NCBI GenBank assembly: GCA_947000775.1
Contig: CAMQGK010000008.1
Coordinates: 4,234,001-4,298,000 of the forward strand
Direction: 5' to 3'
From: Pterois miles
Lineage: Eukaryota > Chordata > Actinopteri > Perciformes > Scorpaenidae
Length of the DNA stretch: 64,000 bases
The translations under genes were made by a program, and so were the position numbers. Every line of letters starts with the position of its first letter. Position 1 is the stretch's first letter. Below are positions 1-11,744 of this stretch, one piece after another. The notes under the pieces were generated by a model. That model did no database searches and was not told the DNA's origin. It saw nothing but the letters and a program-made list of their open reading frames with translations.

Positions 1-173
1 GGATTTTGGCTGTCGCGCAATATTGGTTTTTGTTTGTTGTCATGTTGTTTTTTTGGACCCAGAAGTGACACGAGAGGGTGGAGCTAAGTACAATAAAATG
101 CTGAATAAGGCATTAAGCAGGACCAAAATGTTACAATTAACTTTCATGAATTTACAATACATTGTGAAAGGGT

Positions 174-222
174 TAAGATAAGACAAGATAAGATAAGAAA
201 GATAAGATAAGATAAGATAAGA
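174..222. repeat. GATAA-type microsatellite at a retroelement tail
   Basis: Imperfect tandem GATAA/AGATA units run directly into a short segment reading 'cctttattaatcccc'. In fish genomes this pairing often marks the 3' end of a non-LTR retroelement. Only the tail is seen; no coding part of the element is visible nearby. The repeat itself is certain, but its assignment to a retroelement is from memory. Confidence 0.7.
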
Positions 223-340
223 TGAACCTTTATTAATCCCCGGAGGAAAATTCTGGTTAAAGTCCTCAGACAGAAACACAGACAACTCCCAGACTGGATA
301 ACGCCATGGTAGCAACCTGTCAGTCACAAGGAAACTACGC

Positions 341-665
341 CGTAAATCATCCCCTGCTTTATGGTCTTTTTGACTCTAAATGGGACCATAATTTACTAAA
401 TGAACATCATGCTGCATTGAAGAAGACTTAAAACTAGTGATTTGAGACCATAAAGTCATGTTTACAATGTTTAATATGGTAAGAAATCAAATGAGAAGAA
501 GGCTCATTTTCTCATAGACTTCTACACGATCTGATTTCTTTTCGCAACCAGAGGAGTCGCCTCCTACTGGCTGTTAGAAAGAATGCAAGTTTAAGGCACT
601 TCAGCATCGGTTTCACTTTTCAGACCTGGAAGTTGGTCACTGAAGCGGTTACAGAATTTCCAAAG
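341..665. repeat. Dispersed teleost repeat copy (family unnamed here)
   Basis: The segment with 'gggaccataatttactaaat' near its start and 'accagaggagtcgcctcct' near its end matches, from memory, a very common dispersed sequence in percomorph genomes. It has no open reading frame of note and no clear terminal repeats. A second segment with the related 'cagccagccaccggggggc' ending lies at 61690-61950. Family name and boundaries need a repeat library. Confidence 0.5.
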
Positions 666-780
666 CCATACCTATATTGGAGTGATCCAATCAAATCTCA
701 GAAAACTAAATTGAAAATCCATTCACCTCCATTGTTTTGGGGCTAGCTGGGCCCCAAACCCAACCCCCCCCCCCACAACC

Positions 781-826
781 CCTAACGGGATAAGCGGTTG
801 ACGATGGGTGGATGGATGGATGGATG
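781..826 (+). repeat. Retroelement 3' tail with (GGAT)n
   Basis: The stretch 'cgggataagcggttgacgat' followed by GGAT units is the reverse complement of the start of two larger copies at 21591-21749 and 46484-46850. Only the last 40-odd bases of the element remain. A C-rich run (about 766-776) precedes it. Confidence 0.65.
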
Positions 827-1108
827 TTTTGGGGCTGAGGCAGAAATATGACTGATATTTCAAAACCCACAGCAGATTAAAACAAACCATCTGCATGATT
901 AGAAACCACTTATCGGGAAAAATATGTCACTGTGTAATTTAAGTGAACTGACCCTTTAAAATGGTTTATAATTGTGTCTTGCTATAATAGTGTCTGGGTG
1001 GATACTTTTGGAAATGTAACGCTAATTTGGTCACAGATTGCGCTTTCACCTAAACTCAACCTTTAACTGTGATTGTTAATGGGCTACCAGTTTGATGGTG
1101 CACAGCTA

Positions 1109-1112
<4 letters not shown>

Positions 1113-1151
<39 letters not shown>
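1113..1151. repeat. (TG)n microsatellite
   Basis: Uninterrupted TG dinucleotide run of about 19 units, likely length-polymorphic. Confidence 0.97.
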
Positions 1152-1153
<2 letters not shown>

Positions 1154-1533
1154 TGGTGTCTAGCTAGCCTATAGCAGACTGTTTACGTGCTAATGGAGTT
1201 GTAGCTCCCATATGGCATCATCACAGTGTCGGCTAGAACAGAAACATACATATGCACACTCACATGGTTTTCACAACATGCGCACACACAAATACACACC
1301 TGTAGTGCAGCTGCTGGTTATGACACACCCAGGTGCAAGAATCTCTTGTATATATATATACATATATGTACATCCCATCACACACATTTGAGCTTCATCA
1401 AAAAGGGACTTATTTTTTAAAATAATGTGTCAGTGAATTAATGAATGGCATCATTGCCCAGGCTACAACTGATACTATGAGCCAGCGCAATGATAAAACC
1501 TGATCAACAAGTTAACAAATCAACCAACTAGAG

Positions 1534-2826
1534 TAGAGCTGCAAAAATTACTTGATTAATCGATTGGTTGTCAACGGTTCGGTTTGCTGACAGGCTATGA
1601 GGCCAATTGTGTATTATCTTCATTGCGTTTACTGTCACACTAGAAATCAAGGAAAGATTTCTGGGACTGGGACACAGCGGACAGGGGTATGTGGTATAAC
1701 ACACACACAGTATAACCGAAGCTGCGGTCGTGCGTTGTGATTGGCTCAATTTCAGCAAAGACAGACCAGATTTTACTGCACATGTCTCTCAACCACCACT
1801 ACTGTGTTTACACTACTACAGCTATTAACTCGCCCCCGCACGTTAGCTCAGCGGCTAACAGCGAATGGTAAACACATGTAAGTTATTTAGTTGAGTTGTG
1901 AATGACTTTAGCTCTCTCCAGTAAACAGTGGTCCAGTGTTTGTGTTTGGGGAGTTTATTGTGAAGGGTGGAACAGTAGCATTGAAGCGGTGATGTGCTGT
2001 TATTGACAAGGGTCCAAACTACGGAGCCTCTGTGATATTAATATATTATCCTCATAACGTTTAGGAGCAACTTATCCTCGGCTACACAAGCTGAAACCAA
2101 AGCTGGCAGCAGGCTCTGTAGTCTGACTGTTTAGGTTAGATTGTCATGTATCTTAGTAGTAAACTCACTCATTGAGCAGTGTTATTGCACATGGCAGATA
2201 TTCCTCATATGGTGCTGGCCTAGTAGATGTTACTGATGTGTAAAAAGCTCTAGAGCTGGCTGACCTGATGCTGCACTTTTGTTGATTTCTTTTTATTTAT
2301 TAATTCTTTTAAAATAAGATAGTGGTACTTTTCTTTTAGATACGAAGTCCAGCTGTAAGATATGACAATGAAGTATTTTGCTCCTGATGTTAGACTACTG
2401 TTTGGGAAGACAAACAGTTGTTGACTTATTTTGCCAAATAAAGGAAATGCATGTTTAAATTGAAGTTAGAAATTGGCCTCCTTGCTGTACCATAAATGTA
2501 AACTGAACCGAAAACCGTGACCCCAAACCGTGAATTCTATGAACCGTCCCACCCATAGTTGTCGACTATTAAATTAATCACCAACTATTTTGGTGTTTAA
2601 CTATCGATTAATTGATTTGAGCATTTTTTTAAAGTGAAAATTCTCTGATTCCAGCTTCTTAAATGTGAATATTTTTAGGTTTCTTTACTCCTCTATGACA
2701 GTAAACTGAATATCTTTGAGTTCTGAACTTGTAAACTCGGGCTTTGGGGAACACTGATTGACACTTTTCAGAGTTTTATGACATTTTATAGACCAAACAA
2801 CTGATCGATTAATCCAAAAAATAATC
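1534..2826. mobile_element. hAT-like non-autonomous element, interrupted and 3'-truncated
   Basis: The left part (1534-1575, 'tagagctgca' then 'gattaatcgatt') and the right part (2558-2826) align to the intact copy at 7498-7818. Both share 'cttaaatgtgaatattt', 'cctctatgacagtaaa' and 'gaacactgattgacac'-type blocks in the same order. The copy is split by about 980 bp of another repeat at 1576-2557. Its right inverted end is missing; similarity stops in an A/T-rich run near 2826. It carries no transposase, so it is a MITE-type element mobilised in trans. Confidence 0.7.
1576..2557 (-). mobile_element. Second hAT-like repeat nested in the 1534-2826 element
   Basis: The insert is flanked by near-identical 9-mers, gttgtcaac (1567-1575) and gttgtcgac (2558-2566), which looks like an aged target duplication. 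The right end reads inward on the minus strand as 'tatgggtgggacggttc', and the left end starts 'ggttcggttt'. The ends are therefore related, but the left one has lost roughly 10 bases. The 'cggttcggttt' ends resemble a teleost hAT family known to me. No long reading frame remains. Confidence 0.6.
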
Positions 2827-4297
2827 AGTTTTGGGGTTGTTTTTTTTTTTGCATTGGCTTTGCCCACATCAATATTTAACCTTTCTAACACCAGTCAAGA
2901 AAATTGGCTGTCCTCTGCAAATTCACAGCAGGCAGAGAATATTTGGCACAAGGTCCAGCATGCATCTGAATATAAAACATATGCATCTGTATATATATTA
3001 CACATTTACACTTGTTATGATACGCCTGTGAGTTATAGAAAGTTCTAATAAAAATAACAACAGCCTTTGAATTTCAAATCTGGGAGAAAATATCTGTTTT
3101 TTAAATATTTTTATTGCCTTGAACTCTCTCATGTACTAAGCAAATTACTTGGCAGCAAAATAATCCAACCTAAAAAATAATTAATTTGTAAGACTGCATA
3201 AATATCCTGTTATTTACCAATTGTTATGCTGTTTGCATATCCAGTTGTGCATGCGGCAATGCATGTTTTGCATGCGAATCGTTAGTACAGCACACAGTAT
3301 GTGTACACGTCCCCGCCTGTGTGTGATAAATGCTCCCAGCACAACCTTGATTAATAGCTCTGAGGATGTATGTGATGATGGTGGTGATGACGGTTCCTAA
3401 ATAAGGATTAGCCCATGGTCGTATTAAACCTGCAGAGGAGCACCGGGTCACAGTGTCGACTGTGCCTGCCATTCATCTTCATTCGGCTGTTTTCACTCCA
3501 TCATCGCTGAAGGTCAAGCTGAGAGATACATGTGAATGAAACGCTCCCCTTTTTGCAGTCAATTATATGTTCATGTGTCAAGGACATGATGGAGAGGATG
3601 TGAGACTGTTGGATTGCGGAGGCCCGTGGCATTTTTCAATTTTAAGGTGGGAGCATCACATTGCTCGATATGGAGGTATATCATGTGAGGCGGACCGGTG
3701 GGGAAGATAGGAAAATGTATAGGCTCATAAAATGGGCTTATCCTGCTTTCTCTGGTTCTTCTCGCTTTTTGTGGACAAGATAATAAGACATAAGAGGAAA
3801 CTGCTGTGTGTGTGGGGGGTGTGAACACATTTTTTAAAATTACTATTGAGAATGGAGCTGAGTAAACCTAACCATGATGGCTAATAAATTATATCTTAAT
3901 CCCTGTCAGTTCAGCCAAATTACATACAAATATATTCACTTATTTACTGGTTAGAGGATCTAGTCATGCAGATAGGGGAGGTGGATGGATTTCCATTTGT
4001 GCTGATCAAACTGCTGAAAAATTACACTCGAGACAACATGAGACAATGTCCTAGTTATGCTGGATAATCCACAGAGCATTCACTTTTTGCATTCGGCCAG
4101 AGCGAGTGATATATTCCAACGAGCGATGCGCAGAACAAGTGACTTAGCATATCAAGCATCTGCTATTTTGAAAGTTAGGTGGTATGACAGTTATGTGTTT
4201 AATGTCCACTGAGGTCCCTTGTGAAACCAAAAAAAAAAAAAAAAACACTTGTTGCACTTGTTACGTAACATTACATAAGTAAATCTGCTAAGGGCGG
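2827..4297. other. Intergenic DNA, no gene recognised
   Basis: AT-rich sequence with scattered short open frames but no protein similarity that I recognise, no paired splice sites and no clear terminal repeats. A poly-A run of 18 lies at about 4229-4246. Confidence 0.6.
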
Positions 4298-4377
4298 TTG
4301 TTATATATTTCTGGTTGTTACGTTGTTATGATGTTATGCTACAATGTTTCACTATACATTGTTTTGCTATGTTTTGT

Positions 4378-4640
4378 TACATTGCTACGCTACGACATGT
4401 TACGGTACGACACGTTACGGTACGACACGTTACGGTACGACACGTTACGGTACGACACGACGTTACGCTACGACGTTACGCTACGACGTTACGCTACGAC
4501 GTTACGCTACGACGTTATGCTACGACGTTACGCTACGACTATACAAGACGTTACACTACGACGTGACGCTACAACGTTGCACTCCGATGTGACGCTACGA
4601 CGTGACGCTACATTGTTTCGCTACATTGTTTGTTGCCAAA
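4378..4640. repeat. Minisatellite with 15-bp then 13-bp units
   Basis: About four units of 'gttacggtacgacac' (15 bp) pass directly into about a dozen units of 'gacgttacgctac' (13 bp). Divergence rises toward the right, where units become 'gacgtgacgctac' and 'attgtttcgctac'. The two unit types differ by a two-base deletion plus one substitution, so one probably gave rise to the other. Overlapping frames through it encode repetitive peptides (RYDTLRYD-like), which are a by-product of the tandem array. The array is unusually CpG-dense for its surroundings. Confidence 0.9.
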
Positions 4641-7497
4641 CCTAACCTATCATTTTCTGGCATTTCTGCAAGTGTGACACAAGGCTGCTATGAAATGTTT
4701 TAGGAAACGTATTTTTGGATCAAAAACAATGACGTTCAACGTATCCCGTTTGCAGAAACATACAATGCCAACATTTTTTCTAGCAGCTGGGTTGTAATTA
4801 ACAGTATTCATAGGTACTATTTCTTCATAAAAGCTGTTCACAGTGAGGATTGTTTCTGGAAAGATGAGCAACACAAACCAAATTCCATTCACCTCCATTG
4901 TACTCGAGTATCACCATTTCAGACTGACTCATCCACTGCACGGGAGGTGGTCCCGGATGCCTCCCATTAGTATTTGAAAACACTTCTGGTAAGGCATAAA
5001 TCTCTTCCCCCTTACCGTGGAAGAGCCAGTGGCTTAAGGGTTCAGATGCAGACCATATACCGCAGTGTCTGTGGTGAGTCCATGGTGAATTCATAGTTGG
5101 TTCATTTAACAGAGATAGTGCACCCTGTATAAATAAAGGGCCAGTGTTAGCTATAATGCATTTTTTGCTCTATTTGCACCACTAGGGATAACTGGGCAAT
5201 ATGTCTGTTGGTTTGATGGTATATAGGAGAAGACACTGAAAGCAGCTTTCTGTTATTTTGTCAAATATCATGTGACACCTTCTGACAACAGCATTTCCTC
5301 GTGGGAACACTTAAAAAAAAAAAAAGGTTGTGACCTCGCGGAAAACAAGAGCACTTCACTCCATCTGCTTCACTGAGGCAACTCCCAGATATAAACTCCC
5401 GCTACTGAGCGCGTGCGAGGCAGGATGGCGCTCACATGCTCAGCTAACCTTCCCAGAATGTGTAAAGGTTACATCAACCAGTGCTGCTGTCCATCCAGCT
5501 CCCCCACAACAGTCTCTCCTCACCACAGCCCGGTCGAGTTGCAGTTTTCATGTGTCTGACTTGCGTTGTTGTTGTTTTCTCTTGTGGGCTGAGTTTTACA
5601 CAGTCTGTCAATCTCCTGAGCGTCACACATTAGAAGGACCAGTGGAGTGAGACACCAAGAGCGATCCCCCTGGGGAACAACTCTTCTCCCACCTCCCACC
5701 CCCACTCTGTTTGTCTCTCTTTATCTTCCTCTCTCTTTTCTCTCTCCACAAACCCCTCTCTCTTACCTCGTCCTCGCTCTCTCTCTTCCTCCTGACTCCA
5801 TCAACAACTCCCCAGACTCCTGGCCAAGTTTGAGCGAGTCAGATCCCCTCTGTTTGGAGAGGCTACGCTACATCTGCTGGCACGCTCAGTGCTCGAGTGG
5901 TCGGCCAAACCCAGCCAACATCCCCCCAGCATGCATCACAGCGAGCGTGCAACTAATGAACACGACTGAAGGAATGTGCCAGTGCCCGTTCCCCCTGCCT
6001 CTTCGTTTGATAAGCTTTGCTCTCAATGGGGTCCACTGTTTACAATGACTCAGTCCGGAACAAGGAGCGGAAACATCAAGTCGGATGACCATGAAATGCT
6101 TGTGGAAACCTCTCGAATGAAACAGAAATCACACGCCAAAACTCTCCTCTGACTTTTGAGGGAGAAAAGTCAGCGACTCACATGAAGATCCCGAGTGAGC
6201 AGCTTTTCGAAGAAGAAGCAGGAGTTTGTGAAACTTTAAAACAGTGAGAGCATCCTGACCCTGGTAAAGGCAGCACACACATCTGAAAAGTCAAGTGGAA
6301 AAACAGTTGAAATTTGACTTTCTTTGCTCTTACAAGTGACTTTATTTGAAGGATATGTGTGTCTTTGAGTATGGAGATGGGGATATGTGGGTCTGAATGT
6401 TAAGGAAATATAAAAATGCAGAGCCTCTGTGTGAATAGCCCTGGCATTCTTCTGGATTTAATGAAAGTGAGTGAAAGCCTGAAATAGCATTAGCTGGCAC
6501 ACAATAGTAGCCTTAACTGTAGGTATTAAACCTTAACAGCCAAGACCTAATTGGCTGACCAGTGAATAGGCCAATGGGTGGCTGACTCTTAGGCTGACCG
6601 TCCAACAGCTTGTCCTTGTCTCCTTCTTTCCCCCACAAATGGGAAAAAGCCTGGACGTCCCTCTTGATTAAACATCCGTATCGACCTCACATCTCCCCTC
6701 ATGCCCATTCTTTTGTTTGGGGGCTTTTCTTCGCTGAATCGCCTGCTAAATACCTTATTAAAAATGGAGGTCTCAGCTTCATTTTTTGTGACCACTGTCA
6801 CGTCTTTCATCTGTGTATATCTCCGCGGAGTTTAAATCTATTGTGCCTCTCCGTTGCACATTGCTGCCTGCATTTAAGTTGCCTTCATGTGACAAAACCA
6901 ACACAAAAACACTCAGTCAAGTGAGGAAAGCATCAGACTCTTGGATCTCTCACCACAGAGAAGGGGGTCCGAGGTGCATCCAATCACCGACTCCAATGAA
7001 GTGAAGTACTCCCCAGCCAATAGAGGAAGAAGACAGTGGGATGGCGGAGAACAATCATGCAGTGAAGCCCCCGTTATCCAGCCAAGTGTGCTAATCAAAA
7101 CCTTGTGAGCGTGATCAATACCAGCGGACAGCAGATTGCACTCCTGGGGAGGCGGTGGAGGATGGAGGGGTGTGTCAAAGGCCAGGGGAGAGGGGACAGA
7201 TAAGAGACAGAGGGGTATTGCGGTAACCAGGGACGAGTTGAGTGATTTGAGCAGCGATAAAGCGAGACACTGCCTGGCCAAAAAGGGAGAAAGATCACAC
7301 GCAAATACACACTGGGAAGTCATTTAAAAAGGGCATTGCCTGGTGTTTCTCCAGCTTGACAAAGGCCTCGTCCTCTATAATGCAGACAAATGTTAATCCC
7401 CATGTTTCCACCATTTCAGGCTATTTTTGCCCACTACGACTGGGCTTTTTTGAAAAGTTTGATGTTTGTTGTGGCAGACGTGTTGTGATAAACCAAC
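4641..7497. other. Intergenic DNA, no gene recognised
   Basis: This stretch holds a pyrimidine-rich tract at about 5680-5790, a short segment at 4885-4910 ('attcacctccattgt') shared with 718-735, and several short overlapping frames without recognisable domains. The GC content of 5300-6200 and 6600-7300 is higher than that of the flanks. Regulatory sequence is possible there, but nothing in the sequence proves it. Confidence 0.5.
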
Positions 7498-7818
7498 TAG
7501 AGCTGCAACGATTGATTGACTAGTAAATTAATTGCCAACTATTTTGACAATCGATTTTTTTTAATAAAAATCATCTGATTTTAACTTCTTAAATGTGAAT
7601 ATTTTCTGGTTTCTTTCCTCCTCTATGACAGTAAAATGATAACCTTTGAGTTGTGGACAACACAAGACATTTGAGGACGTCATCTTGGGCTTTGGGAAAC
7701 ACTGATTGACATTTTTCACCATTTTCTGACATTTTATACACCAAACAACTAATCGATTAATCGAGAAAATAATCAACAGATTAATCAACAATGAAAATAA
7801 TCATTAGTAGCAGCCCTA
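7498..7818. mobile_element. Intact hAT-type MITE with perfect 8-bp target duplication
   Basis: The 321-bp element begins 'tagagctgcaacgattga' and ends in the inverse of 'tagggctgctactaatga'. It is flanked on both sides by the same 8 bp, aaaccaac (7490-7497 and 7819-7826). Eight-base duplications and 'TAGGGCTG'-like ends are hallmarks of hAT transposons. It has no transposase frame, so it is non-autonomous. The older copy at 1534-2826 belongs to the same family. Confidence 0.88.
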
Positions 7819-7826
7819 AAACCAAC

Positions 7827-8843
7827 ATCATAAATATGGCTGAAGTACTTTTGCTATCCTTATTGCAGCAACGTTAAAAAAAAAAACCCTATTATATACC
7901 TATGTATCACATAGCGTCACATATACAGTATAATAGTATAAGAACAGAAGACGAGGAAAACCTGAAATTTTTAAACTTTTGAGAAGCTAGAACCACTGAT
8001 TTATTTCCCATTTTTCCTAAAAAAAAATGAACTTCATGATTAATTGATTATCAAAGTATTTGTATTATTTTTCTGATGATTGACTAATTGATAGTTAATG
8101 ATAATTAATTAGGTTTTAATTATTGACAGCATCTTATTAAGAGCCTATAAAACTGTCCAATGCTTACCTTTGGTGAGCAGGTAGCATTTAGTCTCAGTGA
8201 ATTTGATATACTCTGTGCATTTGTCTGTCTAACCGGAACACGGAGTTGGTGTATGTTCAACCAAAAGACAAAATTGGAGATCACAAAAGAGGCGTCAGAG
8301 GAGCTTTCGTGCAGGGAAAGGGAAATGGGTGGTTAGCCTCTACCAACAGAGGAGAAAAGCTACTCTCTGTCATGACAAATATGGCTCTCTGTCACTCCAA
8401 AGCACTGTTAGTGCCAAAAACACACTGTAAACTTTTTTCCTTTTAAATATAACAGAGTCACCAGATAGGCCTGGCTACGTGGGCTCATTGGAAGATGATG
8501 CTGAAAGACCTTCACCAAATGAATCAGACATAGCCACAGGTCAAGAGATCAGCACCATCAAGACACCAAAGATTCTGGACACGTTCCACTGTAAATAAAA
8601 GGCCTACTTCAGGAGCCAGGGATATGAACCCATATGAACCACTGTCGATGCCCTCCTAAAACAACAGCAGGAGCAAGCAGAGGAAGACCAGGAAACTCTG
8701 CAGTCCATTTCCACTGTTCTGGGTAAAGCAGTGTAGTGTTTTGAGTGTATGTATAGAAGCGCTGAAGAAACAAGCACATGCAAACTTGTGTTACCAGAAA
8801 GTAAATTATCTTTTCTACTTTATTTGTATACAGTAGTCTAAAC
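7827..8843. other. Intergenic DNA, no gene recognised
   Basis: AT-rich sequence. The segment at 8025-8125 has many 'attgatta/taattaa' motifs that could be decayed repeat. A short open frame at 8246-8446 shows no known domain. Confidence 0.5.
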
Positions 8844-9538
8844 TAGGGCTGTTAAAGTTAACGCAATAATAAGGCATTGACACAAAAATGATTTTAACAG
8901 CACTAATTTCATTAATACAATCCATCTCTCAGAGGTTGCAGCAGTCTCAGTTTTAAAGCTACAGTGAAATGGCATCATATTAAATTAGAAAACCTCATGG
9001 TCCATTGGTACCAATCATGTCATACTAGCTAATTGCAAAGGAGGCTAAATAACACTCCAAACTTGCAATAAATTTTGCTGTGGAAAAACGGTCATGGCCA
9101 TTTTCAAAGGGGCCCCTTGACCGCTGACCTCTAAATATGTGAATGCAAATGGGTTCTATGGGTACCCACGAGTCTCCCCTTTACAGACATGCCCACTTTA
9201 TGATAATCACATGCAGTTTGGGGAAAGTCATAGTCAAGTCAGCACACTGACACACTGACAACTGAGCTGTCATGATTTGAGCATATTTATTATGCTAATT
9301 GCAGTACCTGTGACGGTTTGTGGACAAAATTTTTCATTGTTTTGTGTTGTTAATTGATTCCCAATAATAAATATATACATGTATTTGCATAAAATATGCA
9401 AATTTGCCCACCCCCATGTTGATAAGAGTATGAAATACTTGACAAATCTCACTCAATCACATTTTGAACAGATAAAAAAAATGTGATTCATCATGTGATT
9501 AATCACAATTAAATATCTGAATCGATTGACAGCCTGTA
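8844..9538. mobile_element. hAT-like non-autonomous repeat ('tagggctgttaaagttaacg' family)
   Basis: Starts 'tagggctgttaaagtt' and ends 'gattgacagcctgta', giving related inverted ends. A second, shorter copy lies at 37025-37451, with the shared blocks 'gggttctatgggtacccacg' and 'acatgcccactttatgataa' in the same order. No target duplication is obvious at this copy. No transposase frame is present. Confidence 0.75.
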
Positions 9539-10679
9539 GTATGCAAGACTAGATGGATCTTTTCCACGTTTCATTGATTTCACACAAAAAAGGTTTTGCT
9601 TTGGGTTCCAATGGCCCAGGGTCATAAATCTAATCAGGGGGCACACAAAGCCATCTGAGAACTCAGACTATGTGCTGTTGATAATGAGTTTGCCATCAGT
9701 AACCAACACACCAATCCAGCTTGAATCCCAAAACATGCTGCAAAGTAGCAGCGGAACATAATTGTGATTGGCCCTGGTGCAAATTTTTTTCAAGAGCCCT
9801 CGCCCCAAAACACCAGCGCACACATGTACACACACTCATACACACACCACCACTCCAGACAATTACAAAGCAGACAACTGCTATTCCACCATGGAGAGGC
9901 TCACCATGCAACTCATACTGTAAACCAGCCTTGGATCAGCACCACGGACAGCAGCCAAATTTATCAATGCTAATGTATCAGCCTGCCCCGAGCTCCGTGG
10001 CTAAGTTATCACAGACAGATTTCAGTAGGGGCATATTTTCCAAGATATGAAATGTGACAATTACAGCGTTATAGATTTAAATCCCTGATCCCACTCCATA
10101 ATAACAAAAAGAAACCAGTACTCACTCATAAGAAGTTTATCCCACAGGTCTTCTGCTCCACACAGTCATTAACAACACTGCTTAAGAACCTCGCCTTAAA
10201 AAACCCTCAATAGACCAGGAGTGGCTAATTGGTGAAGTTGATATGAGTTATCAATATGATACATCCCTGTTTCACTGCAAAAACCTTAATAAGGTGGCAG
10301 CTGGCTACATTGCATGTCACTTATGGTAAACAGCACAATATTAAACATGGGTTTTCTGTTTCAATAGAACAAACTTACCAAGATATGTTAAGTGGTTACA
10401 TCTCCAGTCTGATCTGCTGCACAGCTGACAGGTAGCCAACCTGGTTTGTTTACATGAGATAACAGAAGTGCATATAACGTATTCAGTGTGGACAGTCTAG
10501 AAAGGTGATTTTTGGGCCCCTGAAAGCCTCTGACCCCCGGTGCATCTGCATTCCACAACCAGCACGGCTCCCAGTAAACCACAATCACAGTCACATTCAC
10601 AACAAACTTATTTATTGATATAAAGGACATACTTCTGGCTTTACTTTTTCTATTATGTATATACTAATCTATTTATTTT
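9539..10679. other. Intergenic DNA, no gene recognised
   Basis: Contains short frames on both strands (for example 9721-10050 plus and 10388-10630 minus) with no recognisable domain or splice context. No tandem structure was seen. Confidence 0.45.
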
Positions 10680-10800
10680 ATTGTATTAATACTATGCTAT
10701 GAAAATCTATGCGTCTTGTCTTTATTGCACTATCCACTTTGCTGCTGTAATGTGTGAATTTCCCCACTGTGGGACCAATAAAGGAATATCTTATTCACGC
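10680..10800 (+). repeat. Probable LINE-type 3' tail
   Basis: The sequence 'gaatttccccactgtgggac' followed by 'caataaaggaatatctta' is a 3' end shared by several teleost non-LTR elements, as I remember them. The short hairpin in 'ccccactgtggg' and the terminal TCTTA-like run fit. The coding part is absent. Confidence 0.5.
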
Positions 10801-11000
10801 CACTGCTGCAAAGTCTCTCTTTTTCACACACACATATATACAGCTGTGTACTGCAAACCCACATCGCAAAAAATATAAAGAAATATAAATAAAATGCACA
10901 CTCCACTCTTACCAAATCAATTCAGACAGGCCCAAAACTCATTCAGCATTTAGTATAATAATTATGAAAGCCAAAGCTGAATTAAACGCATGGTTTACCT

Positions 11001-11309
11001 TTAGAAGAGCTGCAGGCGGCGGATGTTGGTGTTGAACCTCCTAACAACTGTGTCCTTCCGCTCAGTTGTGCACTTTCAGGTTAAAAAGTCCCTCTCAAAC
11101 ACTAGCTGAACCAACCGGGCCTTTCTTTTGTGGAGCACTGCGCGTCTGTTGTCCGAAAACACGTTTCTCAGAGTGGAGAAACAGTTGTCGCACATTGCTG
11201 TGCAGGCTCCAAATGTTAAGGCATGTTTGAAAGCAGTCAGTAAGACACATGTCCCGTCCGTCTCTGTTCCAGGTGGCGTTGAAGATGCGCACCTTATAGT
11301 GCGCAGCAA
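11001..11309 (-). pseudogene. hAT-family transposase C-terminal relic
   Basis: The minus strand from 11309 down to a TAA at 11003-11001 reads as a protein containing CDNCFSTLRNVFSDNRR, then a KARLVQLVFERDFLT block, then RRFNTNIRRLQLF at the end. This resembles the C-terminal region of hAT transposases and of the zinc-finger MYM/KIAA1586-like proteins related to them. The frame is broken by an in-frame TGA at 11078-11076. Upstream (above 11309) I could not follow the domain further, so most of the transposase, including the catalytic core, is missing. It is a non-functional fragment; a domesticated host gene is unlikely given the stop codon and the lack of flanking exons. The family call is from residue pattern only. 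Confidence 0.6.
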
Positions 11310-11744
11310 ATGTGCGCTACTTGCAGAATATAGAGGGCGTCACACACCAGCTACATATTAATGTTAGTGTAGCAGGTGGTTAAGACATATTGAAGTTTAT
11401 AGACGTCACCGTGCTTCCCAGACTGAGCAGCCCCACCAAATACCTTGTTTACAATCTTTCCTGTGTCCAGTCCAACTTCCGGAGGACCTCTATGGGTTTC
11501 AAAGCTAACGTTAGCTCTCATGCTAGCGGCAGGTGCGTCATGGCTGCTCACCGAGAGGAGGTGGCGGCTCTGGGCGCATTTGCTTTCATTATATCCGCGA
11601 GGAAGCGCAGTCCGATAACCGCGTGCTCTCACTGAAAACATAGCTAGTGTGGCTGCGCTTTGAGCGTGACGTAATGACGTCAGAGGTCAAGCACCATAGC
11701 AACGACGTTGTAATATGACCAGCAGGGTGTGGTTTTCTATTTTT
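11310..11744. other. GC-richer stretch, no gene recognised
   Basis: Two overlapping frames run on opposite strands (11390-11635 plus, 11351-11641 minus); neither resembles a known protein. The CpG content is higher than nearby, and 'gctaacgttagct' is a palindrome at about 11503-11515. It may be the remaining flank of the hAT element whose C-terminal relic lies at 11001-11309. Confidence 0.4.

Noticed and set aside
4298..4645. RYDTLRYD-type repeat peptide
   Set aside because: By-product of the 15/13-bp minisatellite; the three plus frames all give repetitive peptides.
11351..11641. 96-codon minus frame as the upstream part of the hAT transposase
   Set aside because: Residue pattern does not resemble hAT proteins and the frame does not join the 11001-11309 relic.
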